Shown: piece by piece, positions 8,565-16,752 of the stretch
How the letters are laid out: the number at the start of each line of letters is the position of its first letter
Numbering within the stretch: the first letter of the stretch is position 1
DNA from: an uncultured Lachnospiraceae bacterium
Lineage (GTDB): Bacteria > Bacillota > Clostridia > Lachnospirales > Lachnospiraceae
Assembly: GCA_905236025.1 (NCBI GenBank)
Contig: CAJOOB010000071.1
Span: 1-43,438, forward strand
Length of the DNA stretch: 43,438 bases
Direction of reading: 5' to 3'
The notes under the pieces: model-generated
The model's input: only the letters and a program-made list of their open reading frames with translations
Told to the model about the DNA's origin: nothing
Database searches by the model: none
Made by a program: the position numbers and the translations under genes

Positions 8565-10283
8565 TTATCTTTTTACTGATTTAAGGTATTTTTCAACTTC
8601 ATCCCTGGTATTTAGTTTACTTACCATCTTTTCAACTTCTTTTGCTTCATTAACGCTCCATTTTGAAATGGCCGCACGCAGGCTTAATACCTTTGTAGGA
8701 CTTACGGAAAATTCTTCTAAACCGTAAGCAATTAAAAGCGGGGTAAGAAGTGGATCTCCCGCAGCCTCGCCGCACATTCCCACGGGAATATCGGCGTTTT
8801 TAGCGTTTATAATGATGTTTTTAATGCTTCTTAAAACTGCAGGCTCATATACCGAGCAAAGATCTGAAACATAAGGATTTGTACGGTCTGCGCTCATTAT
8901 ATATCCCGCAAGGTCATTGCTGCCAATTGAAAAGAAGTCAGAAATACCGGAAAGTATGTCAGAAATTACGGATGCGGCAGCAGTTTCAACCATTATTCCA
9001 ACGGATAAATCCTCTTTGTAAGGGATGTTTTGGGAACTTAAAGTATTCTTACATTCCAAAATCAAAGCCTTTGTTTCAAAAACTTCATCATAAGTGCAAA
9101 TAAGAGGTAACATTATCTTTAAGTTGCCGTAAATACCTGCACGAAGCAAAGCTTTAAGCTGAGCCTTAAACATCTCCTTATGATTAAGAGAGTATCTGAT
9201 TCCTCTTTGTCCCATAAACGGATTGTTTTCCTTTTTTGTAAGGGCAGTATCAAGAGACTTATCCGCTCCCAAATCAGCGGTTCTTATAATAACTTCTTTG
9301 TCTTTTGCGGCAAGGAGTATTCTTTTGTAAATTTCAAACTGATGATCCTCAGATAAAGGGGATGAAGAATTTAAATATAAAAATTCGGTTCTAAAAAGCC
9401 CCACACCTTCAGCGCTTGATTGAATAAACGCAGGCACATCCACCTCTGATTCCATATTGCAATATATTTTAAGGCTTACATTGTCGCTTGTTTTTGTTTC
9501 TTTTCCGGCAAATTTTTTGTATTCTTCCTTTTCCTGCAAATACAGGTATTTCTTTTCGTTATATTCGTTGATTGTTAAGGCGTCAGGCATTATAAACACG
9601 TCACCCGTGCCGCCGTCCAAAATAACATAATCATTCTCGGCTATTTTATTTATAATATCATCCACACCAAAAACCGCAGGAATTTCAAGGCTCCTTAAAA
9701 TAATGGCAGCATGTCCGTTCTTTCCTCCGGCCTGCGTGATTACGCCCGCAATATTTTTGTTTGAAAGTTTCCCGGCAAGGGAAGGGGTGAGTTCTTTTGT
9801 GATCAGGACGCTTTTTTCGTTTAAAGCGGAGATATCGGGTTCCGTTATACTTAAAAGAATGTGTAAAATCCTGGTTTTAAAATCTTTTACGTCAAAGGCT
9901 CTCTGGCTGAAGATTTTATCTTCCATTTGTGAAAAAAGAGAAATGTATTTGTCACATATGGTGCCAATAGCCGCTTCTGCGGTTAATCCTTTACTTATTA
10001 AGCCAAGTGTATCTTCATATACGGAAGGGTCATCGGCAATTGCGCTTTGCCCCTCCAAAATCTTTATTTCGTCGCCAAGAGGGAGGTTTTCAGCCTCATT
10101 TAAATCATCATGAATCTGTTTTTTAAAATCATTTAAAGCGTTAGAAAATCTGGATATTTCTGCATCTTTTGAAGTGGTTCTTTTTTCTTCGAAAAAAAGA
10201 TCCGGCTCATTTACAATGTATGCATTTCCGAGTCCGTAACCGTTTGACACGGCAATACCAAGATGTTTCGAGCTTTTTTTCAT
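8565..10283 (-). CDS. ptsI: PTS phosphoenolpyruvate-protein phosphotransferase (enzyme I)
   Basis: Cytoplasmic enzyme that takes phosphate from PEP and passes it to HPr. The 572 residues include the phospho-His domain with H191 in GGKNGHAAIILRSLEIP, the PEP-binding barrel with FRTEFLYL, RTADLGADKS, NPFMGQRGIR and FFSIGSNDL, and the active-site cysteine in GMCGEAAGD. Start: the ATG at 10283 lies one base beyond the HPr stop and has GGGGGA upstream; a longer reading from 10307 would overlap ptsH. Several normally constant positions differ (NG-H for TS-H, TADLGADK for TLDIGGDK), so this is a divergent enzyme I that may serve a dedicated relay. Last gene of fruK-ptsH-ptsI. Confidence 0.93.
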   Translation of the reverse strand: MKKSSKHLGIAVSNGYGLGNAYIVNEPDLFFEEKRTTSKDAEISRFSNALNDFKKQIHDDLNEAENLPLGDEIKILEGQSAIADDPSVYEDTLGLISKGLTAEAAIGTICDKYISLFSQMEDKIFSQRAFDVKDFKTRILHILLSITEPDISALNEKSVLITKELTPSLAGKLSNKNIAGVITQAGGKNGHAAIILRSLEIPAVFGVDDIINKIAENDYVILDGGTGDVFIMPDALTINEYNEKKYLYLQEKEEYKKFAGKETKTSDNVSLKIYCNMESEVDVPAFIQSSAEGVGLFRTEFLYLNSSSPLSEDHQFEIYKRILLAAKDKEVIIRTADLGADKSLDTALTKKENNPFMGQRGIRYSLNHKEMFKAQLKALLRAGIYGNLKIMLPLICTYDEVFETKALILECKNTLSSQNIPYKEDLSVGIMVETAAASVISDILSGISDFFSIGSNDLAGYIMSADRTNPYVSDLCSVYEPAVLRSIKNIIINAKNADIPVGMCGEAAGDPLLTPLLIAYGLEEFSVSPTKVLSLRAAISKWSVNEAKEVEKMVSKLNTRDEVEKYLKSVKR

Positions 10284-10284
10284 A

Positions 10285-10548
10285 TTAGTCCCCCAGACCT
10301 GATTCAACGAATTCGCTTGTTACCTTTAATGCTTCTTTTTCGTCGGGACCATCGCAAATTATTTCAAAGTCAGAACCGTATTTGATGCAAGCGGTCATTA
10401 AAGACATAATACTTTTTGCGTTATAAGTTGTTCCGTTGTAGTTAATTCTGACAGAACAGGAAAACTCAGAAGCCTTTTGAGTGAAAAGACTTGCCGGACG
10501 CATATGCATTCCCTGTTCATTTACAATTGTAACTTTTTTTGATACCAT
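10285..10548 (-). CDS. ptsH: Phosphocarrier protein HPr
   Basis: Small PTS phosphocarrier between enzyme I and the EII complexes. The 87 residues have the catalytic H15 and R17 in QGMHMRPAS and the regulatory S46 in AKSIMSLM, the site phosphorylated by HPr kinase in Firmicutes. Both residues fall at the classical numbers. Unlike most HPr proteins the loop reads HMRPA rather than HARPA. A GAGG ribosome site precedes the ATG. It sits 41 bases after fruK and one base before ptsI, so it is the middle gene of the operon. Confidence 0.95.
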   Translation of the reverse strand: MVSKKVTIVNEQGMHMRPASLFTQKASEFSCSVRINYNGTTYNAKSIMSLMTACIKYGSDFEIICDGPDEKEALKVTSEFVESGLGD

Positions 10549-10589
10549 AACTGCCTCGATTCCGGGTTTTCCCAGTTTTCTAATACTGT

Positions 10590-11528
10590 TTATAAATTAG
10601 TCGTTTCCAAAACGGAAGCGTCTTTATATTCTCTATATTTGTTTAATATTAATTCCTTGGTTGCAAGTGACTTTGAAACAGCCGTTGCTGCTCCGCAGGA
10701 AAGGCCGTAAAGCATAGCCTCGTTGTAATCGTTATACGTTAAATACCCGTACAAAAATCCTGCAATCATTGAATCTCCCGCTCCTACAGTGTTAACAGGC
10801 GTTTCACCTAATGAAGATCCCGTAATGATTTTATTATCATTTGTTACAAGCAATGCCCCATCACCACCAAGCGAAACGAGTACGTTTTGTGCACCGCGCT
10901 CTCTTAAGGCATTTGCATAAAAAATGATTTCTTCATCAGACTTAATTTCTGTATTAAAAAGAGCACAAAGTTCTTCTTTGTTTGGCTTTATTAAAAATGG
11001 ATTAAAACTAAGTGTATTTAATAAAAGCTCACCCGTTGCATCAACAACGCAGGGGATATTTTTGGCTGAAAGACTTTTTAAAATCTTTGCATAAACATCT
11101 TTTGATACGCTTTTAGGAACGCTTCCCGCAAGAATCAAAACATCATTATCCGATAAAGCATTTAGTTTTGTAAGGAGAGTTTGTATGGCCCATTCCGGGA
11201 TATTTGGGCCCGCAGCGTTTATTTCGGTTTCTGTTTCACCTTTAAGTTTAACGTTAATTCGAGACATTCCTTCGTTTAACTTAATAAAGTCCGTACAGAT
11301 TCCCTTTTTGTTTAAACGTTTTTCTATTTCGTCGCCGGTAAAACCTGCAACAAACGAAAGGGCGGTACTTTTAATATTAAGTTCCGATAAAACGAGGGAA
11401 ACATTGATTCCCTTTCCGCCCATAGCCACGTACTCACTTACGCTTCTGTTTGTCTTCCCAAAATCAAGCGCCTTATCTAAATTCATGACATAATCAACGG
11501 ACGGATTAAATGTAATTGTATAAACCAT
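10590..11528 (-). CDS. fruK: 1-phosphofructokinase-type PfkB family sugar kinase
   Basis: Ribokinase-fold kinase of the FruK/LacC branch, which phosphorylates fructose 1-phosphate (or tagatose 6-phosphate) to the 1,6-bisphosphate. The 312 residues start MVYTITFNPSVDYV, the typical start of this branch; a longer reading from 11555 adds nine unconserved residues containing what looks like a ribosome site. GGKGINV is at 37-43 and the catalytic GAGD at 249-252 with D252 as base. First gene of the operon with HPr and enzyme I. That context supports a product of PTS fructose uptake, but no fructose EII or DeoR-type regulator is next to it, so the exact substrate is inferred. Confidence 0.85.
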   Translation of the reverse strand: MVYTITFNPSVDYVMNLDKALDFGKTNRSVSEYVAMGGKGINVSLVLSELNIKSTALSFVAGFTGDEIEKRLNKKGICTDFIKLNEGMSRINVKLKGETETEINAAGPNIPEWAIQTLLTKLNALSDNDVLILAGSVPKSVSKDVYAKILKSLSAKNIPCVVDATGELLLNTLSFNPFLIKPNKEELCALFNTEIKSDEEIIFYANALRERGAQNVLVSLGGDGALLVTNDNKIITGSSLGETPVNTVGAGDSMIAGFLYGYLTYNDYNEAMLYGLSCGAATAVSKSLATKELILNKYREYKDASVLETTNL

Positions 11529-11563
11529 TAATAAACACCAATTTTTCCTTAACAACCATCTAT

Positions 11564-11592
11564 AATATACCTTTTTTTGTGCTTAAGGTCAA
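11564..11592 (-). promoter_or_regulatory. Sigma-A-type promoter for fruK-ptsH-ptsI
   Basis: Read on the minus strand: -35 TTGACC (11592-11587), 17-base spacer, -10 TATATT (11569-11564). The RNA would start near 11557, about 30 bases before the fruK ATG. Confidence 0.7.
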
Positions 11593-11704
11593 TATTTTAT
11601 GGGAATTTGCTGACTTTTTATCTGCTTTGGAAATATAAAAACAGATATTTGAAAAAACACAAAAACATTGGCAAGAAAGTGTCATATATGCAAAGTTATT
11701 TATA

Positions 11705-11733
11705 TTGAGGAAATAGCGTAAAAATGCTAATAT
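11705..11733 (+). promoter_or_regulatory. Extended -10 promoter for the alpha-galactosidase
   Basis: -35 TTGAGG (11705-11710), 17-base spacer, TGC then -10 TAATAT (11728-11733), so the -10 is of the extended TGn type. The leader that follows contains the perfect palindrome CCGTTAACGG (11763-11772) just before the ribosome site, a possible operator or hairpin. Confidence 0.7.
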
Positions 11734-11788
11734 ATTGGCATACAAAAGATGAGCTTCGTTACCCGTTAACGGTCAAGAAAGGATAATT

Positions 11789-13981
11789 ATGAGCATTATT
11801 TTTGATAATGAAAAGAAAGCTTTTTTGTTAAATACAAAAACCACTTCATACATTATGCATATTTTTAAGGATAAATACCTTATGCATGTTTACTGGGGAG
11901 AAAAGATGAAACTCCCAAATATGTTAAATGCTATTCCGCCAAGGGGTGTTGGCTTTGGTGCCAATCCTGATTCTAACGACAAAACATATTCACTTACGGC
12001 TATGCGCCTTGAATATCCGTGGTCAGGCGGTACAGATTACAGAAATACCGCGCTGGACGTCACTTTTTGCGACGGAAGCCACACAACCGAATTAAGATAC
12101 GAAAAATATGAAATAATAAAGGGAAAACCTGCGCTTTTAGGCCTTCCGTCAACTTATACGGAAAGTGATGATGAGGCGGACACCCTTTTTATCACTTTAA
12201 AAGATGCGCTTATGGACCTTTATGTGGTTCTTTCATATACGGTTTATACAGAAAGAGACGTTATTACCAGAAGCGTAAAAATCATAAATAACGGTAAGAA
12301 TGCCTTGACAATTGATAAGGTTCTTAGCGCAAACGTTGACTTTGAGGCCGATTACCGTGATTATACCCTTATGCGCTTACACGGAAGCTGGGCAAGAGAA
12401 AGACACATTGAATACCAGCCTCTTGCACACGGAATCCAGAAGATTGAAAGCCACAGAGGTGCAAGTTCGCATCAGGCAAATCCTTTTATTGCAATGGTTT
12501 CAAAGGACGCAACGGAAGATTACGGAAACGTCTATGCAATGAACTTTGTTTACAGCGGAAACTTTGAAGCGGGCGTTGAAGTCTGCGAGCTTGGTAAACC
12601 AAGGATGTTTATGGGCCTTAACGGGTATGAATTTGCCTGGGAACTTAAAAGCGGAGATGAATTTGTTGCACCGGAAGTTGTGATGGTTTATTCAAATGAA
12701 GGCCTTGGCAAAATGAGCCGCACCTTCCACGATTTGTACCGCGAAAGACTTGTAAGAGGCAAATACAGAGACGAAGCAAGACCAATCCTTGTTAATAACT
12801 GGGAAGGTACATACTTTGACTTTAATGAAGAAAAGATTGTAAATATTGCAAAAGAAGCAGCAAATTTAGGCATTGAACTTATGGTTCTTGACGACGGCTG
12901 GTTTGGTACAAGAAATGACGATACGACGTCGCTTGGCGATTGGACTCCTAATTACGAGAAGTTACCGGGCGGAATCTGTGGTCTTGCTAAAAAGGTTAAC
13001 GAGGTTGGCCTTAAGTTTGGACTATGGTTTGAGCCGGAGATGGTATCTGCCGTAAGTAACCTTTATAACGAGCATCCGGACTGGTGTATCCATGTAAAGG
13101 ACAGGAACAGATCTCAGTGCAGACACCAGCATACGCTTGATTTAAGCAGAAAAGATGTTCAGGATTATGTAATTTCAGCAATTAACGGCGTTTTGGATTC
13201 CGCAAATATTTCATACGTTAAATGGGATATGAACAGACACATGACAGAGCCCGGCTCTGCGTTACTTGATGCTAAGAATCAAAAAGAGATGCCGCACAGA
13301 TATATGCTTGGTCTTTACAGATGTATGAATGAAATTACAAAGGCTCATCCGGATGTGCTGTTTGAAAGTTGTTCGGGTGGCGGCGGAAGATTTGATCCGG
13401 GTATTTTATATTACATGCCTCAAACATGGACAAGTGATGATACTGACGCGGTTGAAAGACTTTATATTCAGTACGGAACAAGCATGGCATATCCAACATC
13501 TTCAATGGGTGCACATGTATCGGCCGTTCCAAATCATCAGGTTGGCAGAATTACTTCTCTTAAGGCAAGGGGAGACGTTGCAATGAGCGGTAATTTTGGA
13601 TATGAGCTTGATTTGACAAACTTAAGTGCCGAAGAAAAAGAGATTGTAAAGAATCAGGTAAAGACATACAAGATGTTACGTGAGTTTGTGCCTTCAAGCG
13701 ATATGTACAGACTTATTGATCCGTTTAAGAAAGATGTTTGCGCGTGGGAATTTGTTTCTAAGGACAAAACAAAAGTATTTGCAGGGTATTTCAGAAAGAT
13801 GATTATACCGAATCATCCCGATGAAAGGCTTAAGTTTAAGGCACTTGACCCGGATGCTTTATACAGAGATGTTGAAAGAAACACAGAGTGGAGTGGTGAT
13901 GAATTAATGAATATCGGTATAATAACGGAATACGGAAATGATTTTACGACATGTACGTATATTCTTGAGAAAATATCATAA
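11789..13981 (+). CDS. Alpha-galactosidase, glycoside hydrolase family 36
   Basis: Cleaves terminal alpha-1,6-galactose from raffinose-family sugars and galactomannan fragments. The 730 residues match the length of full GH36 enzymes (N-terminal beta-sandwich, central (beta/alpha)8 barrel, C-terminal beta domain). The predicted nucleophile is D480 in KWDMNRH and the acid/base D550 in TWTSDDTDA; the spacing of 70 residues equals that of the Geobacillus AgaA pair (D478/D548). FESCSGGGGRFDPG is the conserved barrel loop. No signal peptide is visible, so it is cytoplasmic and needs a transporter for its substrate, which is not encoded here. GGATAATT precedes the ATG. It is divergent from fruK, and the two may share control. 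Confidence 0.93.
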   Translation: MSIIFDNEKKAFLLNTKTTSYIMHIFKDKYLMHVYWGEKMKLPNMLNAIPPRGVGFGANPDSNDKTYSLTAMRLEYPWSGGTDYRNTALDVTFCDGSHTTELRYEKYEIIKGKPALLGLPSTYTESDDEADTLFITLKDALMDLYVVLSYTVYTERDVITRSVKIINNGKNALTIDKVLSANVDFEADYRDYTLMRLHGSWARERHIEYQPLAHGIQKIESHRGASSHQANPFIAMVSKDATEDYGNVYAMNFVYSGNFEAGVEVCELGKPRMFMGLNGYEFAWELKSGDEFVAPEVVMVYSNEGLGKMSRTFHDLYRERLVRGKYRDEARPILVNNWEGTYFDFNEEKIVNIAKEAANLGIELMVLDDGWFGTRNDDTTSLGDWTPNYEKLPGGICGLAKKVNEVGLKFGLWFEPEMVSAVSNLYNEHPDWCIHVKDRNRSQCRHQHTLDLSRKDVQDYVISAINGVLDSANISYVKWDMNRHMTEPGSALLDAKNQKEMPHRYMLGLYRCMNEITKAHPDVLFESCSGGGGRFDPGILYYMPQTWTSDDTDAVERLYIQYGTSMAYPTSSMGAHVSAVPNHQVGRITSLKARGDVAMSGNFGYELDLTNLSAEEKEIVKNQVKTYKMLREFVPSSDMYRLIDPFKKDVCAWEFVSKDKTKVFAGYFRKMIIPNHPDERLKFKALDPDALYRDVERNTEWSGDELMNIGIITEYGNDFTTCTYILEKIS

Positions 13982-14010
13982 AGACTATTAATAAAATATC
14001 TTTAGATAGT

Positions 14011-14046
14011 AAACGCCCGACTTGTATTAATACAAGCCGGGTGTTT
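14011..14046 (+). terminator. Hairpin after alpha-galactosidase, probable terminator
   Basis: A long stem AAACGCCCG-A-CTTGTATT / AATACAAG-C-CGGGTGTTT with one mismatch and one wobble and almost no loop. No T run follows directly, so termination may be incomplete. Confidence 0.55.
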
Positions 14047-14200
14047 GCTAATATGTATAATGTGAGGGAAAGTGCGTGTAGCGTCATTTCTACACACAAA
14101 AAGACGAGGACATCCATATTAAGACATCCTCGTCTATGTCAACTATTATATACGAATTTAAAAATTTGTAAAGTACTTTTTTCAATTTGACAGATTCAGC
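14047..14200. other. Intergenic leader upstream of the ABC/M50 operon with two further hairpins
   Basis: Holds GTGTAG / CTACAC (14076-14081 with 14090-14095, eight-base loop) and AGACGAGGA / TCCTCGTCT (14102-14110 with 14127-14135, sixteen-base loop). The second is a perfect nine-base-pair stem followed by AT-rich DNA and could be a terminator or a protein-binding site. No gene was found here on either strand. Confidence 0.5.
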
Positions 14201-14231
14201 TTGACAATATATATATATATATATATATAAT
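14201..14231 (+). promoter_or_regulatory. Promoter with (TA)n tract in the spacer, ABC/M50 operon
   Basis: Perfect -35 TTGACA (14201-14206) followed by an unbroken AT dinucleotide run (14207-14229) that runs into a perfect -10 TATAAT (14226-14231). As read, the spacer to TATAAT is 19 bases; TATATA at 14224-14229 gives 17. Loss of one TA unit would put TATAAT at the optimal 17, so strand slippage would alter promoter strength. A GGAGG ribosome site for the first gene follows at 14258-14262. Confidence 0.7.
14207..14229. repeat. AT dinucleotide microsatellite, about 11 units
   Basis: Uninterrupted alternating A and T between the -35 box and the end of the -10 box of the ABC/M50 operon. It is the only dinucleotide run of this length noticed in the window. 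Confidence 0.9.
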
Positions 14232-14268
14232 ATTCTCAAACATTTACACAAATGAACGGAGGTATTAT

Positions 14269-14757
14269 ATGAACAAAAGAAAACAAAAACAGGCTAAAAT
14301 TGCCATTGAAGTGGTATTGGCTGCTGCTTCACTTGTAGTAGCTGTGGCAAGTTTGATTGCAACGATCATTCTGACTAATATCAGTGTTAAGAACTATGAT
14401 GCTCGATGGGCTACATTAGCAAAATCGTCTGATGAGGTGTTTGTTTCATTCGATACAAATGATTTATATGGTTTTGCGGACGTTATTGCTGATGCAGGTA
14501 CTGTAAAATATGGTTTGTATCAATTGAGTGGGCGCGTGGGAACAATATATACGTATACCATTTATTACAAGAGATCAGACAAGACAGATTACAAATACTC
14601 GTATAAGATAGACGGGATTTTAGCAAATGGTGAGAACGGTAAGGTTGGATTAATAAAGCTTGTCAGCAGTTCGACTGCACAAAAGTATAATATAAAAATT
14701 GAAAGAAATAATACCGGCAAGGCTGCAACGGTTGTCTTTGATTGGGGAATATATTGA
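14269..14757 (+). CDS. Membrane-anchored small extracytoplasmic protein of unknown function
   Basis: I do not recognise this family. The 162 residues have a short basic cytoplasmic tail (MNKRKQKQAK), one long hydrophobic helix (about 11-36) and an extracytoplasmic domain of about 125 residues, rich in Tyr, Thr, Val and Gly, which looks beta-rich. No cysteine, no lipobox and no signal-peptidase motif stand out. The start has GGAGG six bases upstream. It is the first gene after the (TA)n promoter and lies 31 bases before the first ABC gene. Being encoded with an intramembrane protease, its single helix is a candidate cleavage site; it could equally be an adaptor, a self-protection protein or the exported cargo. 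These roles are guesses from context. Confidence 0.75.
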   Translation: MNKRKQKQAKIAIEVVLAAASLVVAVASLIATIILTNISVKNYDARWATLAKSSDEVFVSFDTNDLYGFADVIADAGTVKYGLYQLSGRVGTIYTYTIYYKRSDKTDYKYSYKIDGILANGENGKVGLIKLVSSSTAQKYNIKIERNNTGKAATVVFDWGIY

Positions 14758-14788
14758 TTTTAATTTTTGATTGGAGAGTACAAATTTA

Positions 14789-16669
14789 ATGATTTATAAA
14801 AACATTATCAATAAGTCATATCTTAATAAGAATGTCAGTTTTGATTTTTCGCTTAACGGTCTGTACGTATTTAAAGGACCAAACGGTTGCGGAAAAACAA
14901 CTATCATCGAAGAAATTCTTTTTGATCGAGACGAAACTCATTATAAATTTCATGATGCGGAAACAGAGAAAATGTTTCATTCAGCAAGATTTAATGTCTT
15001 TTCTTATGTCCCTCAAAAAATATTGTACAGTGAGCTTAAGGTAAGTGATTATATCAATAAGTTAAACATATTGAATAGCGATGAAAAGATTCTTTATTAT
15101 CTTGAATTGTTTGGGATGAATAAAGCGATTTTGGATAATAAATTCTGTTATCTTTCCGGCGGTGAGCAGATGAAAATCTCCATTATTTCCGCTTTGGTGA
15201 AAGACACACCTTATCTTTTTATGGATGAACCAACCAATTATCTTGATGATAATTCTGTTACTGCGCTAAAGGGAATTATTTCAGAAGAAGCAAAAAAACG
15301 AAGAATAATACTTGTTACACATGATCCGAGACTTATATTTGAAAATGCATCAAGTATAGATACTGATGTAGATATGCCAAGGTTTGAAGGCGATAGTTTA
15401 CAGGATGGGTCAGAAAGGCAGATCTTCGATTACAGTGAAAAAAAGACAAAATACCCGAAATTATGGAAGATTCTCACGGCTTTCGGGAAAAAGTTCAGCT
15501 TCCTGGTATCTGTATATGTGTTTATTATATTTCTTGCCATGATGATGACTCTTTCCAATATGGATTTTGAAAATTCCGTTTCAAATGAAGAAATGAACGA
15601 GAGTGGGGACATACTGGTTTATCGTGTGGGAGGATATCATGACGAAGTGAATGAGAACTATGAGTATGGAGAGGGATTAAATGTGGATCCCGGAAATTAT
15701 GATATTTTAGTTGTGTATGAAGATATTTCGAAGATATCAGACCTTAACGGAGTTGAAAAAATTTATGTATGTGATGAGGTATATTGCGATCAATTGCTTC
15801 TTTCGTTTTATGATGAGGATTATTCCGGTATAAGACTATATTCGTGTCCTGAAGATTTATATAATCATTATTTGGAAAATGTGGATTATTTTGGGTTGAG
15901 TGAAACGGAAGGAAGTCTCCCGCGTGACAATTCCTTTGAAGTTGCAATTTCTAAAAAAGTGTTAATATCAAATTATGGATATACCTCTGAAAATGTATCG
16001 GGGGCTATTGGAGATGAAATTGATATTAGTGGTGTAAATTATACGATAGTAGGATTTACAGCTGCTGATCTGGCGGTAGTTTCATATAATGAGGGAGAAG
16101 ATTACGGATACTACTGTTACGATGAAGAAACATACAATGATTTTGTTTCGAATTATTACGATTACTATTCGGAACTTGAAGAGTATTATATTACTCATTC
16201 GGTCAGTAATATGCTTATTTGTGTAGATGGATCTTGTGAGAGAACAGTTCTTAATTATATGATGGTCAACTATCCGGCAGATTGTTATAATTGTCTGTAT
16301 TATGCGACTGTTTCCAGAAGGGCTCAAATAAAGAAAGTATTTTTAAGATATCTGTGGATTGATTTAGCTGTTTCACTGGTATTTGGTGTAGTCGTATTTA
16401 TAATGATACGAAAATCCGTAAGATTAAATATGTATACGCTGAAGGATTTTGGTAATTATTATATGAACCGGCCTAAAATTATCAAAAAGTATATTGCGTT
16501 GCAATGTCTTATATATTTGTTCGTGGGTATATTATTGTCCGTATTTGATATAATTTACTTTGATTACGGTAAGATTACCTGGACATATATTGCAATAAAT
16601 TTTTTGTTTGCTGTTGTAGGTACATTTATAGCGTGTATGCTTGAGTATAACAAAATGAAGAAAAACTGA
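14789..16669 (+). CDS. MacB-like ABC transporter fusion, ATPase plus FtsX-type permease (subunit A)
   Basis: Full-length ABC protein of the mechanotransmission (MacB/FtsX) type. The 626 residues carry an N-terminal ATPase with Walker A GPNGCGKT (30-37), Q-loop Q76, signature LSGGE (122-126), Walker B with D146-E147, D-loop NYLDD and switch H178. Then come TM1 (about 237-257), an acidic, Tyr-rich extracytoplasmic domain (about 258-510), and TM2-TM4 (about 521-542, 567-587, 597-617). This is the MacB order. The linker DFGNYYMNRPKIIKKYIA after TM2 resembles an FtsX coupling region. Start: ATG at 14789 with GGAG at 14773-14776; the TTG at 14771 has no ribosome site. The cargo is unknown. Such proteins usually move peptides, antibiotics or lipoproteins rather than importing nutrients. 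Confidence 0.85.
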   Translation: MIYKNIINKSYLNKNVSFDFSLNGLYVFKGPNGCGKTTIIEEILFDRDETHYKFHDAETEKMFHSARFNVFSYVPQKILYSELKVSDYINKLNILNSDEKILYYLELFGMNKAILDNKFCYLSGGEQMKISIISALVKDTPYLFMDEPTNYLDDNSVTALKGIISEEAKKRRIILVTHDPRLIFENASSIDTDVDMPRFEGDSLQDGSERQIFDYSEKKTKYPKLWKILTAFGKKFSFLVSVYVFIIFLAMMMTLSNMDFENSVSNEEMNESGDILVYRVGGYHDEVNENYEYGEGLNVDPGNYDILVVYEDISKISDLNGVEKIYVCDEVYCDQLLLSFYDEDYSGIRLYSCPEDLYNHYLENVDYFGLSETEGSLPRDNSFEVAISKKVLISNYGYTSENVSGAIGDEIDISGVNYTIVGFTAADLAVVSYNEGEDYGYYCYDEETYNDFVSNYYDYYSELEEYYITHSVSNMLICVDGSCERTVLNYMMVNYPADCYNCLYYATVSRRAQIKKVFLRYLWIDLAVSLVFGVVVFIMIRKSVRLNMYTLKDFGNYYMNRPKIIKKYIALQCLIYLFVGILLSVFDIIYFDYGKITWTYIAINFLFAVVGTFIACMLEYNKMKKN

Positions 16670-16752
16670 TCAAAAAAAGGAAAACCGCTGTAGTACAAGC
16701 ATAAAAAATGAGTGTAAATGCCATATGTATTACGGTGGTTTTGTGTTATGTG

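Noticed and set aside
14102-14135. Perfect nine-base inverted repeat considered as a CRISPR repeat or attachment site
   Set aside because: It occurs once only, with no spacer series and no integrase or matching copy at the other end of the operon.
16708-16752. Upstream ATG giving the second ABC protein a hydrophobic 15-residue extension
   Set aside because: No ribosome site before 16708, and the alignment with the sister ATPase starts at the ATG at 16753. Kept as an alternative only.
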